Source of the DNA: an uncultured Alphaproteobacteria bacterium
GTDB taxonomy: Bacteria; Pseudomonadota; Alphaproteobacteria; Rhodobacterales; Rhodobacteraceae
Direction of reading: 5' to 3'
Length of the DNA: 48,890 bases
Assembly (NCBI GenBank): GCA_902524655.1
Contig: CABZEG010000012.1
Span: 1-48,890, forward strand
In this document: piece after piece, positions 24,515 through 34,424 of the stretch
Position numbering within the stretch: the first letter of the stretch is position 1
Layout: each line of letters starts with the position of its first letter
Program-made: the position numbers and the translations under genes
Notes under the pieces: generated by a model
The model's input: the letters and a program-made list of their open reading frames with translations, nothing else
Told to the model about the DNA's origin: nothing
Databases searched by the model: none

Positions 24515-26899
24515 ATGTGGCTCAAGAAAAAAGGTTGGTCTTTATATGACCATCAAAGAGAGACTTTAAGCTTGATCAAGAAGGGGTTTGATGTGATTTT
24601 ACATGCCCCAACGGGCGGAGGTAAAACAATTGGTGGTTTTATGCCATCGATCGATGACTTCATAAATAATAATTACAAAAGCCAGGAATTCCATACTCTA
24701 TATATATCACCCCTAAAAGCCTTAACAGCTGATGTTCAAAGAAATTTACTCATTCCAATCAATGATTTAAATATTAATATTAAAGTAGAGACCCGAACAA
24801 GTGACACTTCAACATATAATAAAGCTAAGCAAATTAAAAAGCCTCCTAATTTTCTGATGACAACTCCTGAATCATTCGCACTTCTGATGGCAAGGACGGA
24901 TATCATTAATTTGTTTAAGAATTTAAAATTTGTTATTATCGATGAGCTACACACCTTTTTCGATTCAAAAAGAGGGCACTTATTAAGCTTAAATTTAGCA
25001 AGGCTACGATCTATAAAACCGTTTCAAGTAATTGGGCTCTCAGCTACTCTAAAGAATACTAATCTTGCTAAAAATTATCTTTCAAATAATAAGAATACAA
25101 AGCTTGTCAGTACTCATTCAAAGGTCACACCAGAAATTACGATATTAAATTCAGGAAATAGAATTCCTTGGTCAGGCCATTCCCCGAGATATGCTCTTTC
25201 AGAAATATATTCAGAAATACTCAAATTTAAGTCATCTATTCTTTTTGTAAACACGCGAGCTCAGGCGGAAATATTATTTGAAAGCCTTTGGGCAATAAAC
25301 AATCAAAATAAAAAAATAGCGATTCATCACGGAAGTCTAGAAAAAGAGCTTAGAAAAAAAGTAGAACGGGAAATAGTCGAAGGGCATGTAGAGTGTGTAG
25401 TTGCCACCAGTTCATTAGACTTGGGTCTTGACTGGGGTAATATTGACTTGGTTATGCAGATAGGAGCTCCTAAAGGTGTTGCAAGGTTGGTCCAGAGAAT
25501 TGGTAGAGCAAATCACACGATCAATACTCCTTCAAGAGCTATTCTCGTTCCGACTAATTGTTTCGAGTATATAGAATGTATTGCTGCAAAAGAGTGTGTG
25601 GAGTTAAATTTTCTTGAAGATGAAATATACTCTGAAGGCTCTTTAGATGTACTTGCCCAGCATCTTGTTGGTGTTGCAATTTCCCAAAAATTTAAAAAAG
25701 AGGATTTATATAAACAAATTAAAGAAGCATGGCCCTACAGAAATCTTAATATTGAGGATTTTGAAAAAACTCTTTCATTTGTTGAAAATGGAGGTTATTC
25801 CCTTCAGGCTTATGATGAGTATTCACGGTTGAGGAGGGATGGGGAATATTATGAAATTAAGGATAAATCACTAGTCACAAAATATAAGATGAATATTGGA
25901 ACTATTGTTGAAGCCGAAATGTTGCGTCTAAGGGTAGGCAATAGATATTTAGGAAATATTGAGGAGTGGTTCATTAGTGGTTTATCAGCAGGGGACACGT
26001 TCATATTCGGCGGAAAGAGGCTGATGTTTGAGAAAGTTATTGGAAATATTGCATATGCTAAAATTACCGCCCTTGAGCATCAAAAAATACCATCTTTTAA
26101 AGGAGGAAATTTGCCGCTGTCGACCCATCTCTCAAAAACTGTAAGAAAGATTTTTTCCAAACGACTTGAGGTAGTAGATCTTCCCGATAGTTTAAAAAAA
26201 TGGTCAGAGCTGCAGACAAAGTTTTCTTCCTTCCCAAAAGAGAATGAATTCCTTGTCGAAACCTTTAAGAGAAAAAATGGTAAGCAGGAAAAATATTATA
26301 TGGCGGTTCATCCATTTGAAGGAAGAAATACGCACCAAACTCTAGGATTTCTAATTCTAAGACGAATTAAAAAGCTTGGCGTGCAACCTTTTGGATTTGT
26401 TGCGAATGATTATTCCATTTTATTTTCATTTTCTAAAGAAATTGAAGACATCGACTTTCTTTTTTCTCAAGATATTTTAATCGAGGATTTATATGAATGG
26501 TTAGAAGAAACTCCATTAATAAAAAGATTATTTAGAGAAATCGCTATAATCTCCGGATTAATTTATAAAAATCTCCCTGGCAACCAAAAAACGGGTAAAC
26601 AAGTGACTTTTAATACTGACTTGATTTATGAAGTATTAAGAAAGCATGAACCGCACCATATATTATTAAAAATCACTACAGAAAATGCTAAGAAAGACCT
26701 CATCGATCTTGATAGGCTTTCAACGTTTCTATTTAGAATTAAAAACAAAAAAAAGATAAACAAACTCAATAGAGCATCTGCTCTAGCTTTCTCTTTACTC
26801 TTTGAATATCATAAAGAAACACCAGATAAAAATGAGCTAGATGATTTTTATTTAGAGAAGCTCGAGAACGAATTGCTCGAAGAAGTCAATGCATTATAA
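24515..26899 (+). CDS. Lhr-Core superfamily 2 DNA helicase
   Basis: The 794-residue protein is the short (Core) form of Lhr helicases. Walker A APTGGGKT lies at residues 31-38, DELH at 143-146, GLSATL near 187, the ATSSLDLGLDWG motif and QRIGRANH (motif VI), followed by winged-helix and Lhr-specific C-terminal domains. Bacterial Lhr-Core is a 3'-to-5' ATP-dependent translocase that unwinds RNA:DNA hybrids and DNA. Its end overlaps the phosphoesterase start by 11 bases. The length agrees with Core proteins (about 800-850) rather than the roughly 1500-residue full Lhr. Confidence 0.88.
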   Translation: MWLKKKGWSLYDHQRETLSLIKKGFDVILHAPTGGGKTIGGFMPSIDDFINNNYKSQEFHTLYISPLKALTADVQRNLLIPINDLNINIKVETRTSDTSTYNKAKQIKKPPNFLMTTPESFALLMARTDIINLFKNLKFVIIDELHTFFDSKRGHLLSLNLARLRSIKPFQVIGLSATLKNTNLAKNYLSNNKNTKLVSTHSKVTPEITILNSGNRIPWSGHSPRYALSEIYSEILKFKSSILFVNTRAQAEILFESLWAINNQNKKIAIHHGSLEKELRKKVEREIVEGHVECVVATSSLDLGLDWGNIDLVMQIGAPKGVARLVQRIGRANHTINTPSRAILVPTNCFEYIECIAAKECVELNFLEDEIYSEGSLDVLAQHLVGVAISQKFKKEDLYKQIKEAWPYRNLNIEDFEKTLSFVENGGYSLQAYDEYSRLRRDGEYYEIKDKSLVTKYKMNIGTIVEAEMLRLRVGNRYLGNIEEWFISGLSAGDTFIFGGKRLMFEKVIGNIAYAKITALEHQKIPSFKGGNLPLSTHLSKTVRKIFSKRLEVVDLPDSLKKWSELQTKFSSFPKENEFLVETFKRKNGKQEKYYMAVHPFEGRNTHQTLGFLILRRIKKLGVQPFGFVANDYSILFSFSKEIEDIDFLFSQDILIEDLYEWLEETPLIKRLFREIAIISGLIYKNLPGNQKTGKQVTFNTDLIYEVLRKHEPHHILLKITTENAKKDLIDLDRLSTFLFRIKNKKKINKLNRASALAFSLLFEYHKETPDKNELDDFYLEKLENELLEEVNAL

Positions 26900-27557
26900 G
26901 GACGTTATTTTTGCTGATAAAAAGTTCTCCTTCTTTGCAAATGGCGAACTTTATTGGCCAAGTAAAAAGACTCTTATTATTTCTGATCTACACTTTGAAA
27001 AAGGTTCTTTTTTCACAGAGTCAAATCAGTATATTCCACCATTTGATACTATTGAGACGCTAAGACAACTTTCAAATTTCATAAACAAACATCCTGTCGC
27101 AAAAATAATTTTTCTAGGCGATTTGATTCATGACAAATTTGCCTTTCAAAGGATGACTGCAAAATCAAAAGAACTTTTTTTTAAAATCCTTGGTAATATA
27201 GATTGTACCTTAACTGTTGGTAACCATGATAATATAAGTTTTCTTAAAGATATTGGATTAACCTTAACTGAGAAGGTTGTTATTGATGGAATTTGTTTCA
27301 GTCATTACCCATCAATTGATCAGAGGTTTTCTGTTTTTGGTCACTATCATCCAAAGGTCAGGCTTATAATTAATGCTAGGGGAATTTGGGTTGCATGCTT
27401 TGTATTAAATAAAAAAAGAATATTGATGCCATCATATGGTTACTATACTGGAGGCCTCTCTATAAAAAGCGCACAAATACAAAAGTTATTTGATACCCAA
27501 TACGAAATTTTTCCATTAGCGAAAGAAAAAATTTACAAGCTTAGTAAAAAAAAATAA
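26889..27557 (+). CDS. Mn-dependent metallophosphoesterase (MPE) of the repair island
   Basis: The 222-residue protein carries the calcineurin-like phosphoesterase motifs in order: IISDLHFEKGS, FLGDLIHDKF, TVGNHDN, FSHYPS and VFGHYHPKV. These bind two metals. The homologous protein in the Pseudomonas putida Lhr island is a manganese-dependent single-strand DNA endonuclease/phosphodiesterase. Translation is coupled to Lhr by an 11-base overlap. The C-terminal region (PSYGYYTGGLSI) is conserved in this subgroup by my memory. It would nick or clean DNA ends with the helicase, exonuclease and ligase. Confidence 0.85.
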   Translation: MHYKDVIFADKKFSFFANGELYWPSKKTLIISDLHFEKGSFFTESNQYIPPFDTIETLRQLSNFINKHPVAKIIFLGDLIHDKFAFQRMTAKSKELFFKILGNIDCTLTVGNHDNISFLKDIGLTLTEKVVIDGICFSHYPSIDQRFSVFGHYHPKVRLIINARGIWVACFVLNKKRILMPSYGYYTGGLSIKSAQIQKLFDTQYEIFPLAKEKIYKLSKKK

Positions 27558-27576
27558 TATCTCGTTATCCAAAACG

Positions 27577-29238
27577 CTAATTGCCGATGGAAGAACAACA
27601 CGGACATGATGACGTATTTATTATTTTAAGAGATTGTGGTCTTTGCATTATTCCTGACCCAATGCTCGATAAATTATCTTTTTTAATAACCTTGTTGAAT
27701 TCACCTCTTTTCTTCGCACCTGACCATCCAGTATAGATTTCAAGTTTCATATCAGAATAAGATATATCAATTTCAATCGAGCTTTTTCCAGTTGCTCTCC
27801 ACATATCGTAGAGATATCCATCCCTTTTGACCTTAACGGCTGATAAATCTGGTAGCTTTTTGATAAATATCTTGGAAGGACTATTCTCCTTACTTTTATT
27901 TGCTGCTTTAATTTTTAAAAACAGTGTTTGGCTATTAGGATCGTTGAATGCCTGCTCTACCAAAATATTTGGAAAGTCGACGCCTTCAAGCGTTGGAGCA
28001 TCGAATTTTTCTAGATTGGGGTTTCTAAATAGGTTTGACCATGCACCTGATTTCCCAACTTCTGCCATCATAGCCAGCGCAGCCCATTGTCCTCTTGGCC
28101 ATTTTTCATTCAAATTAAACCAATAGCCAAAGTTTATATTATTATCCCCAAACCATCGCGCCTCAAAGTGTTCTTCAGCAAATGCTCTTAAGCGCATCTC
28201 TACTGTTGTATCCCCAAATTCCTTTGCACAGGCTAACCCGAGAGCCATAAAGCGTGGTTCAGGCTTCATTTTTATTTCTTGGTTGATATTGTCCCAACCA
28301 AGTTTTTTGACCGCTGTTCGATATAAAAACTCCGCAAAAACTGGATCTTGAGGCATCATATAAAAGGCTATTGTCAATCCATTAGATGGTCCAGCTGCAT
28401 GAATGTGGTCTATTAATGGGTCATAATAGATTGGTGTCCATTCTAATGCTCCTGTACTATCAAAGCCGTAATACTTTTCTTTCGTATGTTCTACCCATTC
28501 TGGATAAACAGAGTGCGTATTTTTTGAAAAAATTGCATCATAAAGTTGAAGGCCTAATCCTGCTGCTGATAAGCAATATGGCCATATTTTCGTATTTTCA
28601 CAATGCGGGCCCATCCTGTTTTTTGTCCATTGTGAAGATAAATGTTCAACTAATCGATGTTGTGTCCAATCAAACTTCGATCTATCGACACCAGCTACTT
28701 GGAAACTCGATCCCCATGTGTCTTCGCCTGTTGTGTAGACGTGTAAGCTTTGAATTAAATTTAGCCAACCTTTAAAAAATAAATTCCCATCTGCACCAAT
28801 CGGATCTTTCTGTAATCCCCAAGGCTCAATGCCGTTTGCAACCCAGCCTGGAGTGTCATATTTTCCTACCAAGTGATCAGGTATCCAAAGATCTATCCAT
28901 TCTTGAGGATATTTGCCTCGATTAGGATCAGGTCCAATTTGGGTTAACCAATCGTAAGCAGCCCAAAAGGTAAGATGTCGTTCGCTCAAACCTTTTAAAA
29001 TGAAAGAATACACTTCTCGCCATGCTGGTGTAACATCAGCCATTAACCCGAGTGCATAGCTAGACTCAGAGAGGTCAAATCTAGCAAAATTCAATACAGG
29101 AGGGTTAGATGTTTTATCCCACCAATCTAAGGGTTCGCCGTCTTCAGACCAGTCATCATTAATTGAAACTTTCCGATGTAAAAAAGTTAACCAGCCAAGA
29201 GTTTTATCATTTAATGACGGAAGACTTTTAGTATGCAT
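27577..29238 (-). CDS. Linalool dehydratase/isomerase-like family protein
   Basis: The 553-residue protein looks like the (alpha/alpha)6-barrel family of Castellaniella linalool dehydratase/isomerase. Recognisable parts are WGLQKDPIGADGNLFFKGWLNLIQ, with His166 in SLHVYTTGEDTW, and GPHCENTKIWPYC. Cys213 and Cys222 are nine residues apart, the same spacing as the two active-site cysteines of that enzyme. No signal peptide is visible, unlike the exported Castellaniella enzyme. The C-terminus ends in a cysteine cluster (SSCPCCSS, Cys545, 547 and 548) that looks like an added tail. It is a lone gene, convergent with the repair island. Real substrate is unknown; a terpene or other alkenol is one option. 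Confidence 0.65.
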   Translation of the reverse strand: MHTKSLPSLNDKTLGWLTFLHRKVSINDDWSEDGEPLDWWDKTSNPPVLNFARFDLSESSYALGLMADVTPAWREVYSFILKGLSERHLTFWAAYDWLTQIGPDPNRGKYPQEWIDLWIPDHLVGKYDTPGWVANGIEPWGLQKDPIGADGNLFFKGWLNLIQSLHVYTTGEDTWGSSFQVAGVDRSKFDWTQHRLVEHLSSQWTKNRMGPHCENTKIWPYCLSAAGLGLQLYDAIFSKNTHSVYPEWVEHTKEKYYGFDSTGALEWTPIYYDPLIDHIHAAGPSNGLTIAFYMMPQDPVFAEFLYRTAVKKLGWDNINQEIKMKPEPRFMALGLACAKEFGDTTVEMRLRAFAEEHFEARWFGDNNINFGYWFNLNEKWPRGQWAALAMMAEVGKSGAWSNLFRNPNLEKFDAPTLEGVDFPNILVEQAFNDPNSQTLFLKIKAANKSKENSPSKIFIKKLPDLSAVKVKRDGYLYDMWRATGKSSIEIDISYSDMKLEIYTGWSGAKKRGEFNKVIKKDNLSSIGSGIMQRPQSLKIINTSSCPCCSSIGN

Positions 29239-29352
29239 GATTTAATTTTAACATAAATAAAAAAATAGTGGTAAGTTTCTATTTGAAACTTATTAATTAT
29301 CAGTAAAAAAGTGTTGACTAGTTACTTCATTTATCAAATTGAGTATTAATGA

Positions 29353-31254
29353 ATGCCCACTAAAGAAATTGACCGAAAGATTGCTGTAATTTTTGCTACT
29401 GATGTGGTGAATTACAGTAAGCATATGGAAATAGATGAAAGTGCGACTGTAAAAAGTCTTAGGTTTTATGAAAAGATACTTAAAGGGTTGTTTAAAAAAT
29501 ATAATGGCAATTTATTTAATTCGGGAGGCGACTCTTTTTTGGCAGAATTTGTTAGCGCTGTGGATGCGGTCGAGTGCGCTGTTGAGTTTCAAAAAAAGAT
29601 AAAAACTAGTAATGCATCATCATCAACAAAGGTTGCGATGGAATTTCGTATTGGTATTAATACGGGAGACGTAATTAAGGAAAAAGGAAATTTATTAGGT
29701 GAAGGGGTTAATATAGCAGCCCGATTAGAAGCATTCGCATTGGCAGGAGGTATCTCGATATCTAAGAGTGTTTTTGATTATGTGAAAGGTAAAACAAAAC
29801 TTCAATTCAATGATCTTGGCATCCAAAAAGTAAAACAAAACGAATTCCATGCTTTTGATATTGTGTTAGATCCTTCTCAAAAAAGAGTCCTGGAGCCTAT
29901 GCAGTCAAAAGGCCTCATAAGGATTCTAGCTGTAGGCATTTTAGTATTAGTTATAGGTGTCTTTTCCTTTTATTTAAATGACGATACCGAAATAAAGAAT
30001 GCTGAACAAATTATTGCCGAGTCCGATAGACCAATGGTTTTAGTAATGCCATTTGAAAATAGATCAGGGAATAAATCAGACGACCAGCTCAGTAGTGGGA
30101 TGACTGATATAATTATCTCTTCATTAGCAAGTCATCCAAGACTTTTAGTGCAATCAAGCAGCACTAGTAATTTCATTAAGAAAAAAGGTATGTCTGATCA
30201 AGAAATAAAGAATGAATATTATGTGAACTATATCTTAAGAGGATACAATCAAGTTTCAGGAGAAAAAATTAGGACTACGGTAGAGCTTTCAGATGTTGTA
30301 AAAAATAAGATAGTCTGGACAGACAAGTTTGACTTTAAATTGAATGATATATTTGAAATCCAAGATACAATTTCTGAAAAAGTACTAGAAAAGCTTCAAA
30401 TTAAGCTAATCTTAGGAGAGTCCTTTGATGATGATAGAAAATATTTTACGGACCCCGAAAATTGGCAAAGGTTTCTAAAAGCCAACTCTCTTTTCCTTTC
30501 TATGTCATTAGAGGGTGTCAAGAAAGCTGGGAAATTATTTGATACTATTTTTGAGACAGAACCAAATAACCCTGTTGTTCTTTCAATGTATGCCTGGTAT
30601 TTCACAGCTGAGGCAAATGTAGGGCTACGCGATTGGAATATTGGAAAAGATATGATAGAGACTGCCAAGCGAGCAGTTCAATACGGTCCAGATTTATCGG
30701 ATGCCAATAGCCTTCTAGCAACTTTAATGGCTAAAAATCCTAAGGAATTTCCTGAATATTCAGAAGAAGAATTGCTTGAAGCCGCTAGAAAATATGCGAT
30801 TAATTCATCAGATTTAAATCCAAGGGGCATTATAAGTATTTTATCTGCAGCAAATTCTCTTTTTATCGTAGGCCTGTATGATCAGGCGGTTGAAAATTAT
30901 GAAAAAGCTTTAAAAGTAGCTCCCCATCCACCAGGAAATGTAAAGTTAAACTATGCTTTAGCTCTTACATACTTGAAAGAGTATGAGAAAGCCTATCAGT
31001 TGGCGTCTGAATTATCAGAAAATGAACAATACTTTGGGGGGTCACAAATGGGGGCTCTTGGAATCAGAGTCTTCATAGATATGGAAAAGGGCAGGTCAAA
31101 CGATGCCAAGAAAGTAGCCGAAAGGATATTTGAAATCGATGGTAGTATTAACTTTAAAAAATTAAGAAGAGCCATGAAAACTTTTATAATTATGGATAGA
31201 TCTTTTATGGGAAAGCTTGCTGACACTTTGGAAAAGGCAGGCATCTCTTCTTAA
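29353..31254 (+). CDS. Class III nucleotide cyclase with TolB-like and TPR regions
   Basis: The 633-residue protein starts with a class III cyclase domain (residues 8-175). It has metal aspartates in FATDVVNYS and SGGDSFLAEF, EFRIGINTGDV and the transition-state segment VNIAARLEA. The usual purine-binding lysine before the GD motif is Asn (FNSGGD), as in a large group of proteobacterial TPR-linked cyclases. A membrane helix (LAVGILVLVIGVFSFYL, near residue 200) follows, then a TolB-like domain (VLVMPFENRSGNKSDDQL) and C-terminal TPRs. The cyclase is therefore probably cytoplasmic and the rest periplasmic. It may make cAMP in response to an envelope signal; activity is not assured given the altered lysine. 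Confidence 0.82.
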   Translation: MPTKEIDRKIAVIFATDVVNYSKHMEIDESATVKSLRFYEKILKGLFKKYNGNLFNSGGDSFLAEFVSAVDAVECAVEFQKKIKTSNASSSTKVAMEFRIGINTGDVIKEKGNLLGEGVNIAARLEAFALAGGISISKSVFDYVKGKTKLQFNDLGIQKVKQNEFHAFDIVLDPSQKRVLEPMQSKGLIRILAVGILVLVIGVFSFYLNDDTEIKNAEQIIAESDRPMVLVMPFENRSGNKSDDQLSSGMTDIIISSLASHPRLLVQSSSTSNFIKKKGMSDQEIKNEYYVNYILRGYNQVSGEKIRTTVELSDVVKNKIVWTDKFDFKLNDIFEIQDTISEKVLEKLQIKLILGESFDDDRKYFTDPENWQRFLKANSLFLSMSLEGVKKAGKLFDTIFETEPNNPVVLSMYAWYFTAEANVGLRDWNIGKDMIETAKRAVQYGPDLSDANSLLATLMAKNPKEFPEYSEEELLEAARKYAINSSDLNPRGIISILSAANSLFIVGLYDQAVENYEKALKVAPHPPGNVKLNYALALTYLKEYEKAYQLASELSENEQYFGGSQMGALGIRVFIDMEKGRSNDAKKVAERIFEIDGSINFKKLRRAMKTFIIMDRSFMGKLADTLEKAGISS

Positions 31255-31353
31255 TTGAACTTAAACTCTTTTTTTATAAATGTTTATATTCAATACTTGC
31301 TTGCAGATCATATTTATAAGAAAATTGCCAATACTATAACTAATTTAGAAAAG

Positions 31354-32637
31354 ATGGAAAACGAGCTTTTTATAAACAAACGATATGTAAAAGGGCTTAG
31401 GTTAGCCTCAATAACCTTGTTTGGTTTATACCTTATTGGTTTTCTTAACATAACTTTTGTTCCTGGACTCGAAACTTTGCTTGTAAAGCAATTATCTACT
31501 GTTGTTATGGTAACTGGTTTTATTACATTTGGTGCTATAGCTACACTTATTAAAGAGGAAAATTATAATATTTGTCTTTTCTTTGCTGTGGCCATGCAGA
31601 TAGCTTTTCCCTTACTTTTTGGTGCAGTCATAAATTATGAGTTTTCAATGGTAGGTGCAAATGAACTTTTTGGAGCAAGATTGATGGATTATGCTTTTGT
31701 GGGGGCTGCCGGACCTATGGTTGTGTCAATCTTATTCGCTAGGTTCTATTTATCTATATTTTTTGTTGTATACAACTTTGCCATCGCGCTTTTCCAAGCA
31801 TTCAGTACATATAATAGGGGAGAAATATTTTTTTCGTTTAAATACAATGAGATAGCAACAAATATTAATGCAATAAATGGAGGAATATTCGGTCAAAATA
31901 TAACTTATTTAATTGTAGTGGCAGTCGGCTTGGTTACACTAGCGTGGGTTATTGAAAGCAATCTTAGAGAGGCAACTCTTCAAGAAAGATCTAATAATCT
32001 GCTAGGAAGATATTTTTCACCTGAAGTAAGAGATGAGATTGAAAAAAATAAGCTTGATTTCAATCAAAATTCTGAAAAAGAGCAGAACGTTGCCGTAATG
32101 TTTACTGATATTTCTAATTTCACAAAGTTATCCGAAGGTCTTGAACCTAAGCAAGTTCTTGAGCTTCTTTCGGAATACCAAACCAAAATGGTTGCTGCTG
32201 TTTTTCAAAACGGTGGCTCTGTAGATAAGTTTATTGGTGATAGTGTGATGGCGACTTTTGGTACACCGGTATCGAGGGGTAATGATGCACAAAATGCACT
32301 TAATTGCATTAGACAGATGCAGATTTCAATGCGAGAATGGGAAAAAGAGAGGTCTGAGAACGATCTTCCAGTAATAAAACATCGAATAGGGGTGCACTAT
32401 GGATCATGCTTTGTTGGAAACGTTGGAAGTGAGGATAGAGTTGAGTTCACGGTTATTGGAGACACAGTTAATGTAGCAAGTAGAATTTGTGAAGCATGCA
32501 AAGAGGTTAAATCCGATATTTTAATCTCTGATGAAGTAAAGTTACGACTTAGCGAAAACCTGCCTTCGGAAGAAGTAAAGAACTTTGAAGTTAGGGGAAG
32601 AGACAAAAAGATTACACTTCATAAACTAATTGTTTAA
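31354..32637 (+). CDS. Membrane-bound class III adenylate cyclase
   Basis: From the ATG at 31354 the protein is 427 residues. About six hydrophobic helices (for example LASITLFGLYLIGFLNITFV) come before a cytoplasmic class III cyclase domain. The domain has metal-binding FTDISNFTKLSEG, the purine-binding lysine in VDKFIGDSVMATFG, HRIGVHYGSCFVGN, and Asp in FTVIGDTVNVASRI. Lys plus Asp indicates ATP specificity, so cAMP is the expected product. A TTG at 31255 would add 33 residues right after the previous stop, with no ribosome site. It follows the TPR cyclase by 99 bases and is probably cotranscribed. The membrane part resembles MASE-type sensor domains, but I cannot name it. Confidence 0.85.
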   Translation: MENELFINKRYVKGLRLASITLFGLYLIGFLNITFVPGLETLLVKQLSTVVMVTGFITFGAIATLIKEENYNICLFFAVAMQIAFPLLFGAVINYEFSMVGANELFGARLMDYAFVGAAGPMVVSILFARFYLSIFFVVYNFAIALFQAFSTYNRGEIFFSFKYNEIATNINAINGGIFGQNITYLIVVAVGLVTLAWVIESNLREATLQERSNNLLGRYFSPEVRDEIEKNKLDFNQNSEKEQNVAVMFTDISNFTKLSEGLEPKQVLELLSEYQTKMVAAVFQNGGSVDKFIGDSVMATFGTPVSRGNDAQNALNCIRQMQISMREWEKERSENDLPVIKHRIGVHYGSCFVGNVGSEDRVEFTVIGDTVNVASRICEACKEVKSDILISDEVKLRLSENLPSEEVKNFEVRGRDKKITLHKLIV

Positions 32638-32753
32638 GGTCTACATCTAAATTATATAATTGGATCACCAATATTGTTTAGGGTTTTAGCTTTTTGATCC
32701 CTCAAAAAAAATATGACTTAATAAATTGATACTTATTTAACAGCTACAAAGCT

Positions 32754-34019
32754 TTATTGCGTTAAAGTCGTTATAATATTCATGAATTTTTTTGCAATAA
32801 TTTGATTTCCATACGGTGTATAGTGTATGTTGTCGACGTATGTATCTTTTACCTTTAACTTAAAAATATCCATAATATTTAAAAACTTTACTCCTTTACA
32901 ATCATCAAAACTCTCTTCAAGATCTTTATATAGTAAAGAATACTGATCGAATGCTTCATTTATGAGTTGTTTATAATTATATGAGCTCTTAATTGTTGAA
33001 ATATACCTCTTTTCAAACTTTTTAAGTAAAGTCCTCTCATTTTGTGTCAATTTTTCATTTCTACTATATGCATGCGGCTGTAAAATCCCAATGAAAATAA
33101 AATCACCTCGACAAGCTAGAGAAGCAAAAGTCTCTAAATTAGTTCTAAGCACATTTGAAAAAAAAGGATCGTTTTTATAGATTTCTTTTGAAAAAATATA
33201 ATTAGGGTAATCATTATAAAATGCTTCTTTATCTGAAAAAAGTGAACTAGCCCTTGAATAAACACGATTAAAAGCCAGTGAAGTAAAAGGTATGAAGGGT
33301 ATTATTCCGTCTACTTCCCCTTGTTTAACATACAGCCCATTCATGCTCTCAAAATACTTATAACTATAGTCACTCCAGTTAACTATTGGATTTGAAATAC
33401 CAATTCGATTTTTTTCAAATATTGCATTCCAAGCATCATTGAAACCGTCAAACGCTATAACAATATCAGGTTCTAAATATATAAGATATTGGATAAACTT
33501 TACAAGCTCAGCTCCCGAGTATCCTCCTCCAGCTCCGAAATTAAGAATTTCATAGTATTTTTTTTGTTTTTTTTGATCGATATTTTTGTTTATCATCTGC
33601 TCCAATTGAGCAGAAATAGTTTCTGTAACATTTGAAGAGCCTGAGCCTGCAGTTGAACTTCCTCCTAGTAGTATTACTCTTTTCGCGTTGATATCTTTTT
33701 TAAATTGAAAGTTTGTACCTTCTTCTTTATTTTGAATAAATCCATGTTCTCCAATTGGTAAAACTCCATAATAATCATTTGGAACCAATCTAATTAAAGT
33801 AATTGGATCAAAGGCACCATATTTAGTTTTAACAGTCCAAATAGTTGAAAGTTCGTTTACTCTGTTAGTTAACGATTTTTTCAAAGTTTCATTATTTCTT
33901 ATAAAATCATTTGATATAAGAAGCGATACTGATAAGATTTCCAAGAATATTATTGTTAACAGCCCTATAACCAAATAAGCGGTAAGAGTAGTAAGAAGCT
34001 TTGGCTTATTGTTCTTCAT
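32754..34019 (-). CDS. Membrane-anchored SGNH/GDSL-like hydrolase
   Basis: The 421-residue protein has one N-terminal membrane helix (TAYLVIGLLTIIFLEILSVSLLI) and then an SGNH-hydrolase fold. Block I Ser is in ILLGGSSTAGSGSS, block II Gly in FGAGGGYSG, block III Asn in FDGFNDAWNA, and block V Asp/His in DNIHYTPYGN. This places a serine esterase outside the inner membrane, as in O-acetyl esterases or sugar-modifying enzymes. The neighbouring 3' fragment of a sugar O-methyltransferase hints at a former surface-polysaccharide locus. No clear ribosome site precedes the ATG. Substrate unknown. Confidence 0.75.
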   Translation of the reverse strand: MKNNKPKLLTTLTAYLVIGLLTIIFLEILSVSLLISNDFIRNNETLKKSLTNRVNELSTIWTVKTKYGAFDPITLIRLVPNDYYGVLPIGEHGFIQNKEEGTNFQFKKDINAKRVILLGGSSTAGSGSSNVTETISAQLEQMINKNIDQKKQKKYYEILNFGAGGGYSGAELVKFIQYLIYLEPDIVIAFDGFNDAWNAIFEKNRIGISNPIVNWSDYSYKYFESMNGLYVKQGEVDGIIPFIPFTSLAFNRVYSRASSLFSDKEAFYNDYPNYIFSKEIYKNDPFFSNVLRTNLETFASLACRGDFIFIGILQPHAYSRNEKLTQNERTLLKKFEKRYISTIKSSYNYKQLINEAFDQYSLLYKDLEESFDDCKGVKFLNIMDIFKLKVKDTYVDNIHYTPYGNQIIAKKFMNIITTLTQ

Positions 34020-34424
34020 TGAATTTGTTTAAATTATAAAACGTTATTATATTCGTTGTTGAGTGGTTTGTAAAAAAGAACACACTCTTGTTTTAAGAAA
34101 TTTGTTGCTTCGATTGTCAAAGGATAATGTTAAAACATTTTATTTCAATTACATATGACAAAAAAATAAACAAAAAACTTATAGCTCTTTTTGTTAGAAA
34201 ATTTGTCGAGTTAAGTCGTCTCAAAGTAGATAACAAGATATGTTTTTCGAAAATGTAAATTCACCTATTGCTAGCAATATGGCTTTTAATTGTAACAACC
34301 AACAGAAGTTTATTTTGATCTGATCTATTAATTTGCAATTTTTAACAATTGGATATTAATATGATAGCAAAAAATGCTACCACTCTTTAGTAAGAGACCA
34401 ATAATTTTTGAGAATATTAGAATA
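34020..34424. other. AT-rich intergenic stretch
   Basis: This stretch between the divergent SGNH hydrolase and cyclotransferase-like genes holds no convincing gene. The only pattern seen is a perfect 12-base palindrome, ATTGCTAGCAAT, at 34267-34278. It could be an operator site, but single palindromes of this size are not rare. It presumably contains both promoters. Confidence 0.4.

Noticed and set aside
28386-28775. A 129-codon plus-strand open frame opposite the linalool dehydratase-like gene
   Set aside because: It contains no motif, lies wholly within the opposite gene and lacks a start signal.
31255-31353. TTG start extending the membrane cyclase to directly after the previous stop
   Set aside because: No ribosome site, and the added segment has no cyclase-family feature; the ATG at 31354 is a better start.
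32662-32700. GGATCA and TGATCC arms after the membrane cyclase, as a terminator
   Set aside because: The loop is about 27 bases and the following tract is A-rich, not T-rich, on this strand.
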